A stretch of 64,000 nucleotides of DNA from CALXOJ01 sp034120015 (GCA_034120015.1 JAXEIF010000002.1:13592-77591), one strand, 5' to 3'; positions 33,247 through 42,300 are shown, counted from the first letter of the stretch. Numbers and translations: made by a program. The notes: generated by a model from the letters alone, not told the origin.

Positions 33247-34821
33247 ATGAACAAAAAGCAGATAGGGGCGACAATGTTTGTATCGTGCGGGGTTGTTCCC
33301 GCCGGATGGTGTGCCGGAAGTATGCCTTCGGAACAATGGAATATCATTCTCTTTATGGTTGACGATATGGGGGTAAACGATACCTCGGTTCCGTTTTTAA
33401 AAAACGGATCAGAATTAAACAGCTATTATAAAACCCCCAATATGGAAAAACTTGCAAGAAAAGGAGTGCGGTTTACCAGGGCGTATGCATGTCCGGTCTC
33501 ATCTCCGACCCGGGTCAGCCTGATGACAGGTGTTAACGCGGCACGTCACAGGGTCACCAATTGGACACTGGAGCCGAATCAATCAACCGATGCGTTTCCG
33601 AAGAATGCGAAAACGGCCGCCGAACCGTGGAATTGGAACGGAATTTCGCCCGATCTGTCCGTCGACATAACGGAGAAAGCTCTTTATGAGGCTACCTGTT
33701 TTCCTTCTCTGCTGCGGCATAGAGGGTATAAAACAGTTCATATCGGAAAAGCGCATTGGGGAGCCGGAGGTACTTTGGCGGCGGATCCTCTCAATCTCGG
33801 ATTTGATGTCAATATCGGGGGGTGTGCCGCCGGAGGTCTTTCTTCGTATACGATTGCCGATCGAGCGCATACGTATGCTTTTAATAAAGCCGGTGACTAT
33901 CCGTTTCCCGATTTAAATCTTTATGCCCGCGAAGAAAAAGGATACCACATTACCGATGCCGTGACCGAGGCGGCTATTACGGAAATCAGCCGTGCCGTTG
34001 CGGAAAAAACTCCGTTTTATATGTATGTTTCCCACTATGCGGTGCATACGCCGCATGAATCCGATCCGCGGTTTGAACATCTTTACCGCGGTAAAAACCG
34101 GAAATACGGAACACTGATCAGCGGTATGGATGAATCGTTGGGCCGCATTCTGGATCATTTGGAAACAGCCGGGATAGCCGACAAAACTATTTTTATTTTT
34201 ATGGCCGATAACGGCGGTCATCACACGACGACGAATGTCCCCCTGTCCGGATCGAAGGGCTCTGTTTTTGAAGGGGGTATTCGCGAACCGATGATTGTTT
34301 ACTGGCCGGGGGTCACGGATGCAAATGCCGGAGGAATCAATGAAACGCCGATAATAATAGAAGATTTTTATCCGACGATTATGGAAATGGCCGGAGCGCT
34401 TCCCGGAACATACGAGGGGTCGTTAAAACAGGAAATTCTTGACGGAAGAAGTTTTGTTCCGGCTTTGAAAATGAATCGGACGATGAATCCGGAGAGAGAG
34501 CTTGTTTTTCATTATCCCAACTGGTGGGGCGAAGAATCTGCGGCAAGCCGTATGATGAGAGTGCCGGTCGGGAGGCCGGCCAGTGCGATTATTGTCGGAA
34601 ATAAGAAATTGATTTATTTTTACGAAAATAATGAATCCCGATTGTACGACTTGGCGGATGATGAGAGAGAGCGAAAACAAATCGACAGCAAAGAGATAAA
34701 GGCCGATTTGGCATCCCGTTTAACCCGTTATCTGAAAGAGAGGGAAGCGACAATGGTCTATAATTCCGGCACCGGACTGATAACGTATCCGGACGGATTT
34801 GTCGAACAGGCAAACCGGTAA
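33247..34821 (+). CDS. sulfatase, tandem copy 2
   Basis: A 524-residue exported sulfatase. The start is ATG 33247 with GGGAGAA upstream; a longer frame begins inside the terminator. After a signal peptide come the metal ligands NIILFMVDDMG (residue 32). The formylglycine motif is SSPTRVSLMTG with Ser 85 as the residue to be oxidised, so an anaerobic (anSME-type) maturase is expected but not seen here. Further motifs are IGKAHWGAGG, YVSHYAVHTPHE and FMADNGGHHTTTNVPLSGSKG. It probably removes sulfate from host or dietary glycans (mucin, glycosaminoglycan). Close paralogue of copy 1 but lacks its C-terminal domain. Confidence 0.92.
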   Translation: MNKKQIGATMFVSCGVVPAGWCAGSMPSEQWNIILFMVDDMGVNDTSVPFLKNGSELNSYYKTPNMEKLARKGVRFTRAYACPVSSPTRVSLMTGVNAARHRVTNWTLEPNQSTDAFPKNAKTAAEPWNWNGISPDLSVDITEKALYEATCFPSLLRHRGYKTVHIGKAHWGAGGTLAADPLNLGFDVNIGGCAAGGLSSYTIADRAHTYAFNKAGDYPFPDLNLYAREEKGYHITDAVTEAAITEISRAVAEKTPFYMYVSHYAVHTPHESDPRFEHLYRGKNRKYGTLISGMDESLGRILDHLETAGIADKTIFIFMADNGGHHTTTNVPLSGSKGSVFEGGIREPMIVYWPGVTDANAGGINETPIIIEDFYPTIMEMAGALPGTYEGSLKQEILDGRSFVPALKMNRTMNPERELVFHYPNWWGEESAASRMMRVPVGRPASAIIVGNKKLIYFYENNESRLYDLADDERERKQIDSKEIKADLASRLTRYLKEREATMVYNSGTGLITYPDGFVEQANR

Positions 34822-34856
34822 GGGGTTGGCGGGAGGTTTCTGTTAAGGGAAGAAAT

Positions 34857-35591
34857 CTATTTTACGGCGGAGCCGGTAACTTTTTCTTTATCGATGAACA
34901 TGAGGAGAAAAGCAATTGTCATAACCGGCAGGCAAAACAGAAGCCCCTTTTCGTTTGCAATACGGACAGACAGAATGCCGAGCGGGATTCCCGCAAAAAA
35001 AGAAAGAATCAGTCCGAAATAGTTTTTCATTTTTCTCAATTCTTCTCTGTTTCCTGTTTTCCGGTACCGGTATAATGCATCGCTTCCGCTGCGCAGATTT
35101 CCCGTACAGAAAGTTGTCGCCGATGCATATCCCGAACTTTTGCGAAAAGCGGAAAATTGAATGGCGCAAACGGTAGAAATCAGAATATTGGCAGCGGTAT
35201 CGGGTATCCATCCGCGGGGAAGGAAAGATGCAATTGTCAGAAGAAGAATTTCAATCAGTATCAGACACTGTCTCCAGTGAATTTGGCGTGATTTGCGGAT
35301 TCCGTCGCGGACGGCGTGAGAAATCATCACCCCTCCGGAAAAGGCTGCAACCGGTAAAAGGTAACGCAGACAGCCGGTCCACGAACCGTTGATAAGCTGA
35401 ATTCCCAGCAGAACGATATTTCCTGTCTGTGCATTGGCAAAGACACCGCCGCGGGCCAGATAGGAATAGGTGTCCAGAAAACCGCCGGCTGCCGTTAATA
35501 ATCCCGTTGTCAGAAACGATTCCGAAACTTGCGGAGCATCTTTTGTCAGTCGGGCGATTGCGTTCGAAATGATTTTCGAATCATGATCCAT
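34857..35591 (-). CDS. DUF1275 (YoaK-like) membrane protein
   Basis: A 244-residue protein with about six membrane helices. The family hallmark is the early GLLTAAGGFLDTYSYLARGGVFANAQTGN region (near residue 30). CTGNLRSGSDALYRY near 160 is the second conserved part. Function is unknown in bacteria; transporters have been suggested. The start at 35591 is chosen because a TATAAT box ends exactly 6 nt upstream, predicting a leaderless mRNA; an in-frame TTG at 35609 lies upstream of that box. No neighbouring gene on the same strand. Confidence 0.85.
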   Translation of the reverse strand: MDHDSKIISNAIARLTKDAPQVSESFLTTGLLTAAGGFLDTYSYLARGGVFANAQTGNIVLLGIQLINGSWTGCLRYLLPVAAFSGGVMISHAVRDGIRKSRQIHWRQCLILIEILLLTIASFLPRGWIPDTAANILISTVCAIQFSAFRKSSGYASATTFCTGNLRSGSDALYRYRKTGNREELRKMKNYFGLILSFFAGIPLGILSVRIANEKGLLFCLPVMTIAFLLMFIDKEKVTGSAVK

Positions 35592-35597
35592 AATGCA

Positions 35598-35603
35598 ATT
35601 ATA
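35598..35603 (-). promoter_or_regulatory. -10 box giving a leaderless DUF1275 transcript
   Basis: TATAAT on the minus strand, 6 nt from the ATG at 35591. The -35 region is poor (TTTTCT at 17 nt). No Shine-Dalgarno sequence. Confidence 0.5.
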
Positions 35604-35676
35604 TGACAAAATTACGAAAAAGAAAATATTGTCCGATACACATAAAAAAAGAAATAAAAAAAATTTAATTTTTATA

Positions 35677-35705
35677 TTGTAATAATTATAAATATATAAT
35701 ATATT
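35677..35705 (+). promoter_or_regulatory. promoter of the PTPS/QueD-like gene
   Basis: TTGTAA (35677-35682), 17 nt, TATATT (35700-35705) in a very AT-rich intergenic stretch. The leader of about 70 nt ends in TATAAGGAG before ATG 35782. Alternative -10 boxes overlap here. Confidence 0.45.
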
Positions 35706-35781
35706 ATTTTATAGATTATTCCCAATAATAAAGGCAATGCGGAGCCTGAATCCGTAAAAAATATATTATAAGGAGAAATGT

Positions 35782-36348
35782 ATGAGAAGTTTAACAACGT
35801 TTGATTTGCAGTATGCACATCGCTTTTACGGCTTTAAAGGAGAAGCCCAGTATCTGCACGGACACACCGGTGTTCTGACCATCGAAGTCGAGGATTCGGT
35901 CAACACGGGAGTCAATATGGTTTTCCCCTGTAATGAAATTCAGAAAACAGCCTGGGAAGTTCTGAAAAATTTCGATCATGCCCTGATTCTGCGCGAGGAC
36001 GATCCGCTTCTGCCGGCGGTTTTGCAGGTTTACGAAGCCCAGGGAATTAAAAACGGTGCGCCCAATAATCAGATGAAAGGACCTGCGTTTAAAACAGAAC
36101 TGGCCACCGCTTACCCCGACTGCCGTCTGGTTGTGACCAAAGAAACGATGACTGTTGAGGGAATGATCAAAATCGTTTACGATCTTTTGAAGGATAAATT
36201 AAATATCGCCAAAATTACTTTTACCAGCGGTGTGAATGCCGGATCGGAAGAGTTTAAGCCGTCTTTAAAAATCGACCGCTGTCCGTTGTGCGGAATTGCT
36301 CTCGATGAAAACGGTGTCTGTCCGAAATGCGGATACCGCAAACACTGA
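35782..36348 (+). CDS. 6-pyruvoyl-tetrahydropterin synthase / QueD-like protein with C-terminal zinc ribbon
   Basis: A 188-residue protein with the PTPS fold. Zinc ligands are AHRFYGF (residue 14) and LHGHTG (residue 30), and the acidic catalytic region is in VTKETMTVEGM near 114. Canonical QueD enzymes, which make 6-carboxytetrahydropterin for queuosine, have a catalytic Cys shortly before HGH; here that stretch reads GEAQYLHGH, with Glu but no Cys. The last 25 residues form a CPLCG...CPKCG zinc ribbon not usual in QueD. It may be a PTPS-like enzyme of altered chemistry. No other queuosine gene is adjacent. A terminator follows. Confidence 0.78.
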   Translation: MRSLTTFDLQYAHRFYGFKGEAQYLHGHTGVLTIEVEDSVNTGVNMVFPCNEIQKTAWEVLKNFDHALILREDDPLLPAVLQVYEAQGIKNGAPNNQMKGPAFKTELATAYPDCRLVVTKETMTVEGMIKIVYDLLKDKLNIAKITFTSGVNAGSEEFKPSLKIDRCPLCGIALDENGVCPKCGYRKH

Positions 36349-36356
36349 AACGATAA

Positions 36357-36380
36357 GCGGCCGTTACCGGCCGCTTTTTT
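36357..36380 (+). terminator. rho-independent terminator after the PTPS-like gene
   Basis: GCGGCCG, TTAC loop, CGGCCGC, then TTTTTT. Confidence 0.9.
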
Positions 36381-36450
36381 GATTTCGGAAATCTTTTTCC
36401 GGTTTTCGGTTTCTCTTTATATATTTCCTGTTTTCCGACCCGCAAACTTC

Positions 36451-36477
36451 TTGAAAAAATCGGTCTTTTCCTATAAT
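36451..36477 (+). promoter_or_regulatory. promoter of oadGAB
   Basis: TTGAAA (36451-36456) and TATAAT (36472-36477) with a short 15-nt spacer. A leader of about 30 nt ends in TAGGAG before ATG 36516. Confidence 0.5.
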
Positions 36478-36515
36478 ATAGATACGGTAAAAAAGGTTTA
36501 TCATAGGAGAAAAAA

Positions 36516-36734
36516 ATGATAGCTAACGGATTAATTCTGATGGTCATGGGAATGGGAATTGTTTTTGTATTCCTTGTCATTTTGATTTATGCGTCAAAAC
36601 TGACATCTCTGCTGATTACAAAATTTTTCCCTGTCAAAGAGGCTCCGGTACAGGCTGTAAAAAGTTCCGGCAGTAACAACGGTTCCGATGTCGAGGTAGC
36701 CATTGCCATTGCGGCTGCCCGTTCGATGCAATAA
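36516..36734 (+). CDS. oadG: oxaloacetate decarboxylase gamma subunit
   Basis: A 72-residue membrane protein with one N-terminal helix (LILMVMGMGIVFVFLVILIYA) and a hydrophilic tail, as in OadG, which anchors and assembles the sodium-pumping decarboxylase. Sequence conservation in this family is low; the call rests on size, topology, the GMGIVFVFL motif and the immediate oadA and oadB neighbours. TAGGAG precedes the start. A gap of 16 bp separates it from oadA. Confidence 0.88.
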   Translation: MIANGLILMVMGMGIVFVFLVILIYASKLTSLLITKFFPVKEAPVQAVKSSGSNNGSDVEVAIAIAAARSMQ

Positions 36735-36750
36735 AAAGAGAGGTTAAGGG

Positions 36751-38547
36751 ATGAAAAAGAAAATTAATTTTATGTGTACGGCTTTCCGCGACGGATTTCA
36801 GTCCGCCTACGGAGCCAGAGTTCTGACTGATGATTTTATGCCGGCTGTCGAAGCCGCTGCCAATGCCGGGATTACCCATTTTGAAGCGGGCGGCGGTGCG
36901 CGTTTTCAGGCTCCGTTTTTTTACTGCAACGAAAATGCCTTCGATATGATGGATACGTTCCGCAAAAAAGCGGGACCGGATGCCAATCTGCAGACGCTGG
37001 CCCGCGGTGTCAATGTTGTCGGATTGAGCTCTCAGTCAAGCGACATTATCAAACTGCATGCGCAGCTTTTCAAAAAACACGGAATGACCACAATCCGTAA
37101 CTTTGACGCTCTGAATGACGTCAACAACCTGATTTATTCGGGACAATGCATTAAAGACGCCGGTCTCCGCCATGAAGTGACTGTCACAATGATGTCGCTT
37201 CCTCCCGGAGCAACAGGTGCCCACGATCCCGAATTTTACATGAATGTTCTGAAGAAAATCCTTGATGCCGGAATCCCGTTCGATTCTGTCTGTTTTAAAG
37301 ACGCTTCCGGAACTTCCATCCCCAAAGTGGTTTACGAAACGATCAGCCGTGCCAAAAAAATGCTGCCCGAAGGAACACCGATTGCGTTCCACAGCCACGA
37401 AACGGCCGGTGTTTCGATTCAGCAGTATATGGCCGCCATTGAAGCGGGTGCGACTCAGGTTGACCTTTCTCTGGCTCCGGTCAGCGGCGGAACCTGTTCG
37501 CCCGATATTCTGACAATGTGGCATGCTCTGCGCGGAACCGATTACGATCTCGGAATCGATCCCGAAAAAATCATGGAAGTCGAAGAAATCTTCAAAGACT
37601 GCATGAAAGATTACTTCTTCCCGCCCGAAGCGACGATGGTCAACCCGATTATCCCGTTTTCTCCGCTTCCCGGCGGCGCGTTGACGGCCAATACCCAAAT
37701 GCTGCGCGATAACGGTCTGATGGATAAATACCCCGCTATCGTTGATGCCATGAAAGAATGTGTGGCAAAAGGCGGTTACGGAACATCGGTCACTCCGGTT
37801 TCCCAGTTCTACTTCCAACAGGCGTTTAATAACGTGATGTTCGGCAAATGGGAAAAAATTGCCGACGGCTACGGAAAAATGGTTCTCGGCTACTTCGGAA
37901 AAACGCCTGTGGCTCCGGATCCCGAAATTGTTAAAATCTGTGCCGAAAAAACGGGAAAAGAGCCGACAACCAAAACGGTTCTCGAATTGAACGATGCGAA
38001 TCCCAATCTGGGAATCGAAGCAGCCAAAAAACGTCTGAAAGACGGCGGTATTACCGATTTCTCCGATGAAAATATTTTCATTTCCGCTGCCTGTGAAGAC
38101 AAAGGAATTCTGTTCCTTCAGGGCAAAGCAAAAGTCAATGTGGCCAAAAACAAACCGGCCGCTGCCGCACCGAAAGCCGGTGCGGCCGACGGATACACCG
38201 TTACGGTTAACGGCAAAAAGTACGGCGTTAAACTGGAAGGCAGCAAAGCGGTCGTCAATGGCAAATCATACGATATCGCGGTCGAAGCCGGTCTCGATGC
38301 GGCTGCTTCCGCTCCCGCGGCGGCAGCCGGCGAAGGCAAGCCTGTTACGGCACCGATGCCAGGTTTGGTTCTGAGAATTCCCGTTGCCGTCGGTGATACG
38401 GTGGAAGAAAACCAGCAGGTTATTGTCCTCGAAGCGATGAAAATGGAAACACCGATTTACGCTCCGGCAGCCGGAACAGTCAAGAGTATTACGGTTTCTC
38501 AGGGCGATCAGGTTACGTCCGGTCAGATTCTGATGGAAATCGGCTGA
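36751..38547 (+). CDS. oadA: oxaloacetate decarboxylase alpha subunit (biotin-containing)
   Basis: A 598-residue protein. The carboxyltransferase domain runs from FMCTAFRDGFQSAYGARV (residue 7) through RNFDALNDVNNLIYSG near 112 and HSHETAGVSIQQYMA near 214, which hold the metal- and biotin-handling residues. A Pro/Ala-rich hinge follows (about 470-525), then a C-terminal biotinyl domain with the lysine in EAMKMETPI near residue 559. It transfers CO2 from oxaloacetate to biotin; OadB then decarboxylates carboxybiotin and pumps Na+. The first motif reads AFRDGFQS instead of the common TLRDGHQS. AGAGAGG precedes the start. Confidence 0.95.
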   Translation: MKKKINFMCTAFRDGFQSAYGARVLTDDFMPAVEAAANAGITHFEAGGGARFQAPFFYCNENAFDMMDTFRKKAGPDANLQTLARGVNVVGLSSQSSDIIKLHAQLFKKHGMTTIRNFDALNDVNNLIYSGQCIKDAGLRHEVTVTMMSLPPGATGAHDPEFYMNVLKKILDAGIPFDSVCFKDASGTSIPKVVYETISRAKKMLPEGTPIAFHSHETAGVSIQQYMAAIEAGATQVDLSLAPVSGGTCSPDILTMWHALRGTDYDLGIDPEKIMEVEEIFKDCMKDYFFPPEATMVNPIIPFSPLPGGALTANTQMLRDNGLMDKYPAIVDAMKECVAKGGYGTSVTPVSQFYFQQAFNNVMFGKWEKIADGYGKMVLGYFGKTPVAPDPEIVKICAEKTGKEPTTKTVLELNDANPNLGIEAAKKRLKDGGITDFSDENIFISAACEDKGILFLQGKAKVNVAKNKPAAAAPKAGAADGYTVTVNGKKYGVKLEGSKAVVNGKSYDIAVEAGLDAAASAPAAAAGEGKPVTAPMPGLVLRIPVAVGDTVEENQQVIVLEAMKMETPIYAPAAGTVKSITVSQGDQVTSGQILMEIG

Positions 38548-38566
38548 AAAAAGGAGTGAAACGGAA

Positions 38567-40228
38567 ATGAAAAAATCGTTTTGGATGATTTCTTTGATTG
38601 TATTTTCCGTTTTTGCTCTCGGATCCTGTGCGGCGGCGACCGATACGGTTGCCGTTACCGGAACCGATGCAAACGGTGTCAGCTTTTTTTCGTGGGACGG
38701 ACAGACCGAAGCCGAGTGGATTGCCTTCCGCTTTGAAAAGGGCGGCAATGCCGTTACTTACTGGCAGAACATGAAAGTCGGTAATGTGCGTAAAAATGCC
38801 AAGGTGTATGCCACGTACGACGAGTTTCTGGCGGCTCCCGCAAAATCTTCGATTTCGCACATTCAGGCGGACGGAACCTATCTGTTTTCCTATCAGCCTT
38901 CCGAAGTCGACAGTGAACTGGAAGGCGATCTGACGCTCAATCTGAGCCAGTATTCGACAATGGGAATTTCCCTGCTTCAGCTGTGGCGGTCGACCGGTGT
39001 TTACGGTTTCCTGCAGACATCGACCGATAAAATTCTGTACAAAAAAGCCGAAGCGGCCGCTCTGGCTGCCGAAGAAGCGGCCGAGGCTGCCGCTCCCAAG
39101 TCGGCTCCCGTCGGCGGTTGGGGTAATTTTGTGATGATTCTGGTCGGTATGCTGCTCCTCTTTTTGGCGATCAAAAAGGGATTCGAGCCGCTGCTGCTGG
39201 TTCCTATCGGATTCGGAGCCATCCTGGCAAATATTCCGTTTGCAGGCATTGCCGATGCGACCGTTAACGGATTTATCGGTATTCTGTATAACGCCGGTGT
39301 GGAAATCGGACTCTTTCCGCTGCTGATTTTCATGGGTGTCGGAGCAATGACCGACTTCGGACCGCTGATTGCCAATCCGAAGACACTGTTGCTCGGTGCT
39401 GCCGCCCAGTTCGGTATCTTTTTTGCCCTGATCGGTGCCGTTCTGCTCGGTGAATGGATTCAGATCAACGGTGAACCGCTGTTTAACCTCTTTGATGCCG
39501 CTTCCATCGGTATCATCGGCGGTGCCGACGGCCCGACGGCAATTTACGTCACATCGCGTCTTTCTCCCGATCTGCTCGGACCGATTGCCGTTGCCGCTTA
39601 TTCATACATGGCGTTGGTTCCGATTATTCAGCCGCCGATCATGAGACTGTTGACGACGAAAAAAGAAAGAATGATTAAAATGGAGCAGCTTCGCTCCGTT
39701 TCGCAGCGTGAAAAAATCATTTTCCCGTTGGCGGTTCTTTCACTCTGTATTCTGCTGCTGCCTTCCGCAACTCCGCTTGTCGGTGCGCTGATGCTCGGTA
39801 ACCTGGCAAAAGAGTGCGGTGTGACCAATCGTCTTTCCGACACAATGCAGAATGCGTTGATTAATATCGTAACGATTTTCCTGGGATTGTCGGTCGGTTC
39901 CAAAATGGAAGCGGAGAAATTCCTTTCTGTCCAGACATTGGGAATTCTTCTGTTGGGATTGATCGCTTTCTCAATCGGAACGGCTGCCGGTGTCATTTTT
40001 GCTAAAATTATGAATAAACTCAGCAAGACACCGATTAACCCGCTGATTGGCTCGGCCGGTGTTTCCGCGGTTCCGATGGCTGCACGTGTTTCCAACAAAG
40101 TCGGTCAGGAAGACAATCCGCAGAACTTTCTGCTCATGCATGCGATGGGGCCGAACGTGGCCGGCGTTATCGGATCGGCTGTGGCCGCCGGTGTTCTTTT
40201 GGCACTTGTGCCGTTCCTGGCTTCCTGA
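38567..40228 (+). CDS. oadB: oxaloacetate decarboxylase beta subunit with long N-terminal extension
   Basis: A 553-residue protein. From about residue 187 it is a typical OadB, with about nine membrane helices: FEPLLLVPIGFGAILANIP near 206, FMGVGAMTDFGPLIANPKT near 253, and the pore motif ASIGIIGGADGPTAIYV near 308, which holds the sodium-pathway Asp. OadB normally has about 375-430 residues. Here the first 185 are extra: a signal-like start with a lipobox-like cysteine (ALGSC, Cys 21), a compact polar domain with no match I know, and an Ala/Glu-rich linker (160-180). The extension would sit outside the inner membrane. AAAGGAG precedes the start; 19 bp after oadA. Confidence 0.93.
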   Translation: MKKSFWMISLIVFSVFALGSCAAATDTVAVTGTDANGVSFFSWDGQTEAEWIAFRFEKGGNAVTYWQNMKVGNVRKNAKVYATYDEFLAAPAKSSISHIQADGTYLFSYQPSEVDSELEGDLTLNLSQYSTMGISLLQLWRSTGVYGFLQTSTDKILYKKAEAAALAAEEAAEAAAPKSAPVGGWGNFVMILVGMLLLFLAIKKGFEPLLLVPIGFGAILANIPFAGIADATVNGFIGILYNAGVEIGLFPLLIFMGVGAMTDFGPLIANPKTLLLGAAAQFGIFFALIGAVLLGEWIQINGEPLFNLFDAASIGIIGGADGPTAIYVTSRLSPDLLGPIAVAAYSYMALVPIIQPPIMRLLTTKKERMIKMEQLRSVSQREKIIFPLAVLSLCILLLPSATPLVGALMLGNLAKECGVTNRLSDTMQNALINIVTIFLGLSVGSKMEAEKFLSVQTLGILLLGLIAFSIGTAAGVIFAKIMNKLSKTPINPLIGSAGVSAVPMAARVSNKVGQEDNPQNFLLMHAMGPNVAGVIGSAVAAGVLLALVPFLAS

Positions 40229-40242
40229 GACGGGATTTGTTA

Positions 40243-41244
40243 ATGGAAATGATTATTCAAAAACCCTTTGACGCACATCTTCATCTGCGTCAGGGGGATC
40301 CGTTAAGCGGCTTCGCGCAACGCGCGGCCGCTTTCTTTGAATCGGCACTGGTGATGCCGAACACGAAACCGCCGATTCTGACAGCTGCCGATTTGATTCG
40401 TTACCGGAATCAAATTCGAACGGCGGCACCCGCTCTGAACCCGCTTATGACTTTTCAGCTTCATACAGGAGCCGATATTCCCTCACTGAAACAGGCGGGG
40501 GCTGTTGCCGCCAAGTATTTCCCTGTCGGACTGACAAACTCGACGGGAACCGATGCGTCGTCGCTTGCTGCTTACGATTCGGTTTTAAAGCAAATGGAAG
40601 AGGCCGGTATTGTTTTAAGTATTCACTGCGAAGCGCCGCTTTATTCGGGAACAGGAGCGAAGCACCGCGTTTTGGATGAAGCGTTGGAAGCGTCGGTGCG
40701 CTTTCCGGAACTGAAAATCGTTTTGGAACACGTCTCTTTGGAGCGGGAAGTGGAGGCTGTCAAAAATGCGGGAAAAAATGTGGCGGCTACCGTTACCGCA
40801 CATCATCTCCTTTTTTCCGCAGTCGATTTTATCGGATCCCGACTGAATCCGCATCTGTTTTGTAAACCGATTCTTCAGTCGGAAGAAAACCGGGAAGCGG
40901 TGCGCCGCGCCGTCCTGTCGGGGAATCCGCGCTTTTTCTTCGGCAGCGACAGTGCGCCGCATCCGCCGGAATCGAAAACGGGCAGTGCCGTTTCTCCCGG
41001 AATTTATTCGATGCCTGTAACCATACCGCTGCTGGCGTGTTTTTTTGAAGAGTATGCGCAGACAAATTGTTTGGAAAATTTCGTATCGGTTTTCGGGCGC
41101 CGGTTTTACGGGTTGGCGGAAACGGACGAAACGCTTGTGCTGGAAAAAAGGTCGTGGAAAGTTCCGGAAATTGTCGACGGGGTTGTTCCGCTCGGAGCGG
41201 GAACCGTTATTTCGTGGTCGGTTCGGAGCTCGGGAGTTTGCTGA
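40243..41244 (+). CDS. pyrC: dihydroorotase (PyrC type)
   Basis: A 333-residue zinc amidohydrolase of pyrimidine synthesis that interconverts carbamoyl-aspartate and dihydroorotate. Motifs are FDAHLHLRQGDPL near residue 11 (two zinc His), VMPNTKPPI near 40, the region of the carboxylated Lys (PVGLTNSTGT near 89), SIHCEAP near 128, LEHVS near 163 and FFGSDSAPHP near 229 with the catalytic Asp. The start could also be the second ATG, 6 bp downstream. The lysine-motif region reads YFPVGLTNSTG, close to type II PyrC KLYPAGATTNS. The next gene begins directly after its stop. Confidence 0.93.
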   Translation: MEMIIQKPFDAHLHLRQGDPLSGFAQRAAAFFESALVMPNTKPPILTAADLIRYRNQIRTAAPALNPLMTFQLHTGADIPSLKQAGAVAAKYFPVGLTNSTGTDASSLAAYDSVLKQMEEAGIVLSIHCEAPLYSGTGAKHRVLDEALEASVRFPELKIVLEHVSLEREVEAVKNAGKNVAATVTAHHLLFSAVDFIGSRLNPHLFCKPILQSEENREAVRRAVLSGNPRFFFGSDSAPHPPESKTGSAVSPGIYSMPVTIPLLACFFEEYAQTNCLENFVSVFGRRFYGLAETDETLVLEKRSWKVPEIVDGVVPLGAGTVISWSVRSSGVC

Positions 41245-42300
41245 ATGAAAAAATTACTGTACCTGTCTTTGATTATAATCGGTTTCAACGCGTTTGCTTC
41301 GCCGTTGGACAATGCCGATGATGCCTTCTATACGGAAGATTGGCAGCGTGTGATTGACACGGTTGTCGAAGAAGAGCGCAATGCTGCCCAACAGTCTTTT
41401 CTTGCCGCATGCCGGATTCGCCGGTGTGCGGCGGCACTGGCGCTGGCTGCCTCCGGACGTCCGGCGGTGGTACCGAACGAAAACGGAGAATCCGTTTCCC
41501 GGGAACCGCAGGAGATTGTGTCTTTTTATGAAGAAGCTTATCCCGAAATTGAAGAGATCGGCAAAGGCCGCGTCGATTTTTGGAATTATTCCGCCGCAGC
41601 CTGTTTCTATGCCGCAAAATATTATGCGGGAAAAGGAGATCAATCGCGGGCTCGGGAATTGCTGACGGAGGCAGATGATGCCCTGCGTCGGAGTGCTTTG
41701 ATGAGTGCTCACAACAAGCAGTTATGGTATTTTTCTTCGATTGTTTACGGAAGCAGCGATTTTGTACCCGAATTTCAGAATCTGTCTTTTGCCGTTTCTT
41801 TTATGCGCCGTTATCTGATGATTTCGGGACAGGAAGCTGATGTTCTCGGGCTTAACCGTCTGTCGGTTTTACTCCGCGAGCGGAATTTTTCTTTGGAAGA
41901 AAAGCGTGCGGCTCTGATTGAGATTAACAAAAATTTGAGAAATCTCTCCGATCCGTACAAAAAATACCGGTATGTCGAAGGGTACATGCCGACGACCTGC
42001 TGGTATAATTATGCCGCCAATCATGTTTTTAAGAATGTCAGTGATGCGACGGAAGCGGATTTAATTGATGTTTACTTAAAGCGGAAAATTAACCCGGCAA
42101 CCGAAATCGGTGTTTATATTTCCGCCCGTTTGAATCCGGTGTCGAAGCAGCAGGAAGAGCCGGTAACGGAGCCGGAATCCGATTCGGAAAGTCCGTCAGC
42201 CGAAGACAGTGTCCTTAATACCGATCCTGACATCAGCGTGGAATCCGTGTCCGGAAATGAAAATACCGATACCGGAGAAAAAGAGTCTGTCGAAAATTAG
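41245..42300 (+). CDS. exported protein of unknown function
   Basis: A 351-residue protein with a Sec signal peptide (cleavage likely after AFA at residue 19). The mature part is helical, with TPR-like pairs (AACFYAAKYYAGKGDQSRAREL near 118), and ends in an acidic low-complexity tail of about 60 residues rich in Glu, Ser and Asp. No catalytic motif or family is recognised. It starts immediately after the pyrC stop codon and is likely co-transcribed. Its last 4 bp overlap the convergent diacylglycerol kinase gene. Confidence 0.75.
   Translation: MKKLLYLSLIIIGFNAFASPLDNADDAFYTEDWQRVIDTVVEEERNAAQQSFLAACRIRRCAAALALAASGRPAVVPNENGESVSREPQEIVSFYEEAYPEIEEIGKGRVDFWNYSAAACFYAAKYYAGKGDQSRARELLTEADDALRRSALMSAHNKQLWYFSSIVYGSSDFVPEFQNLSFAVSFMRRYLMISGQEADVLGLNRLSVLLRERNFSLEEKRAALIEINKNLRNLSDPYKKYRYVEGYMPTTCWYNYAANHVFKNVSDATEADLIDVYLKRKINPATEIGVYISARLNPVSKQQEEPVTEPESDSESPSAEDSVLNTDPDISVESVSGNENTDTGEKESVEN

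Noticed and set aside
35720..35781. A preQ1-type riboswitch in the leader of the PTPS/QueD-like gene
   Set aside because: A small hairpin (GCGGA/TCCGT) followed by an A-rich stretch is present, but the C-rich loop and conserved tail needed for the preQ1-I aptamer are not recognisable.
37036..37818. 260-codon frame antisense to oadA
   Set aside because: Shadow of a highly expressed gene; no start signal and no recognisable protein.
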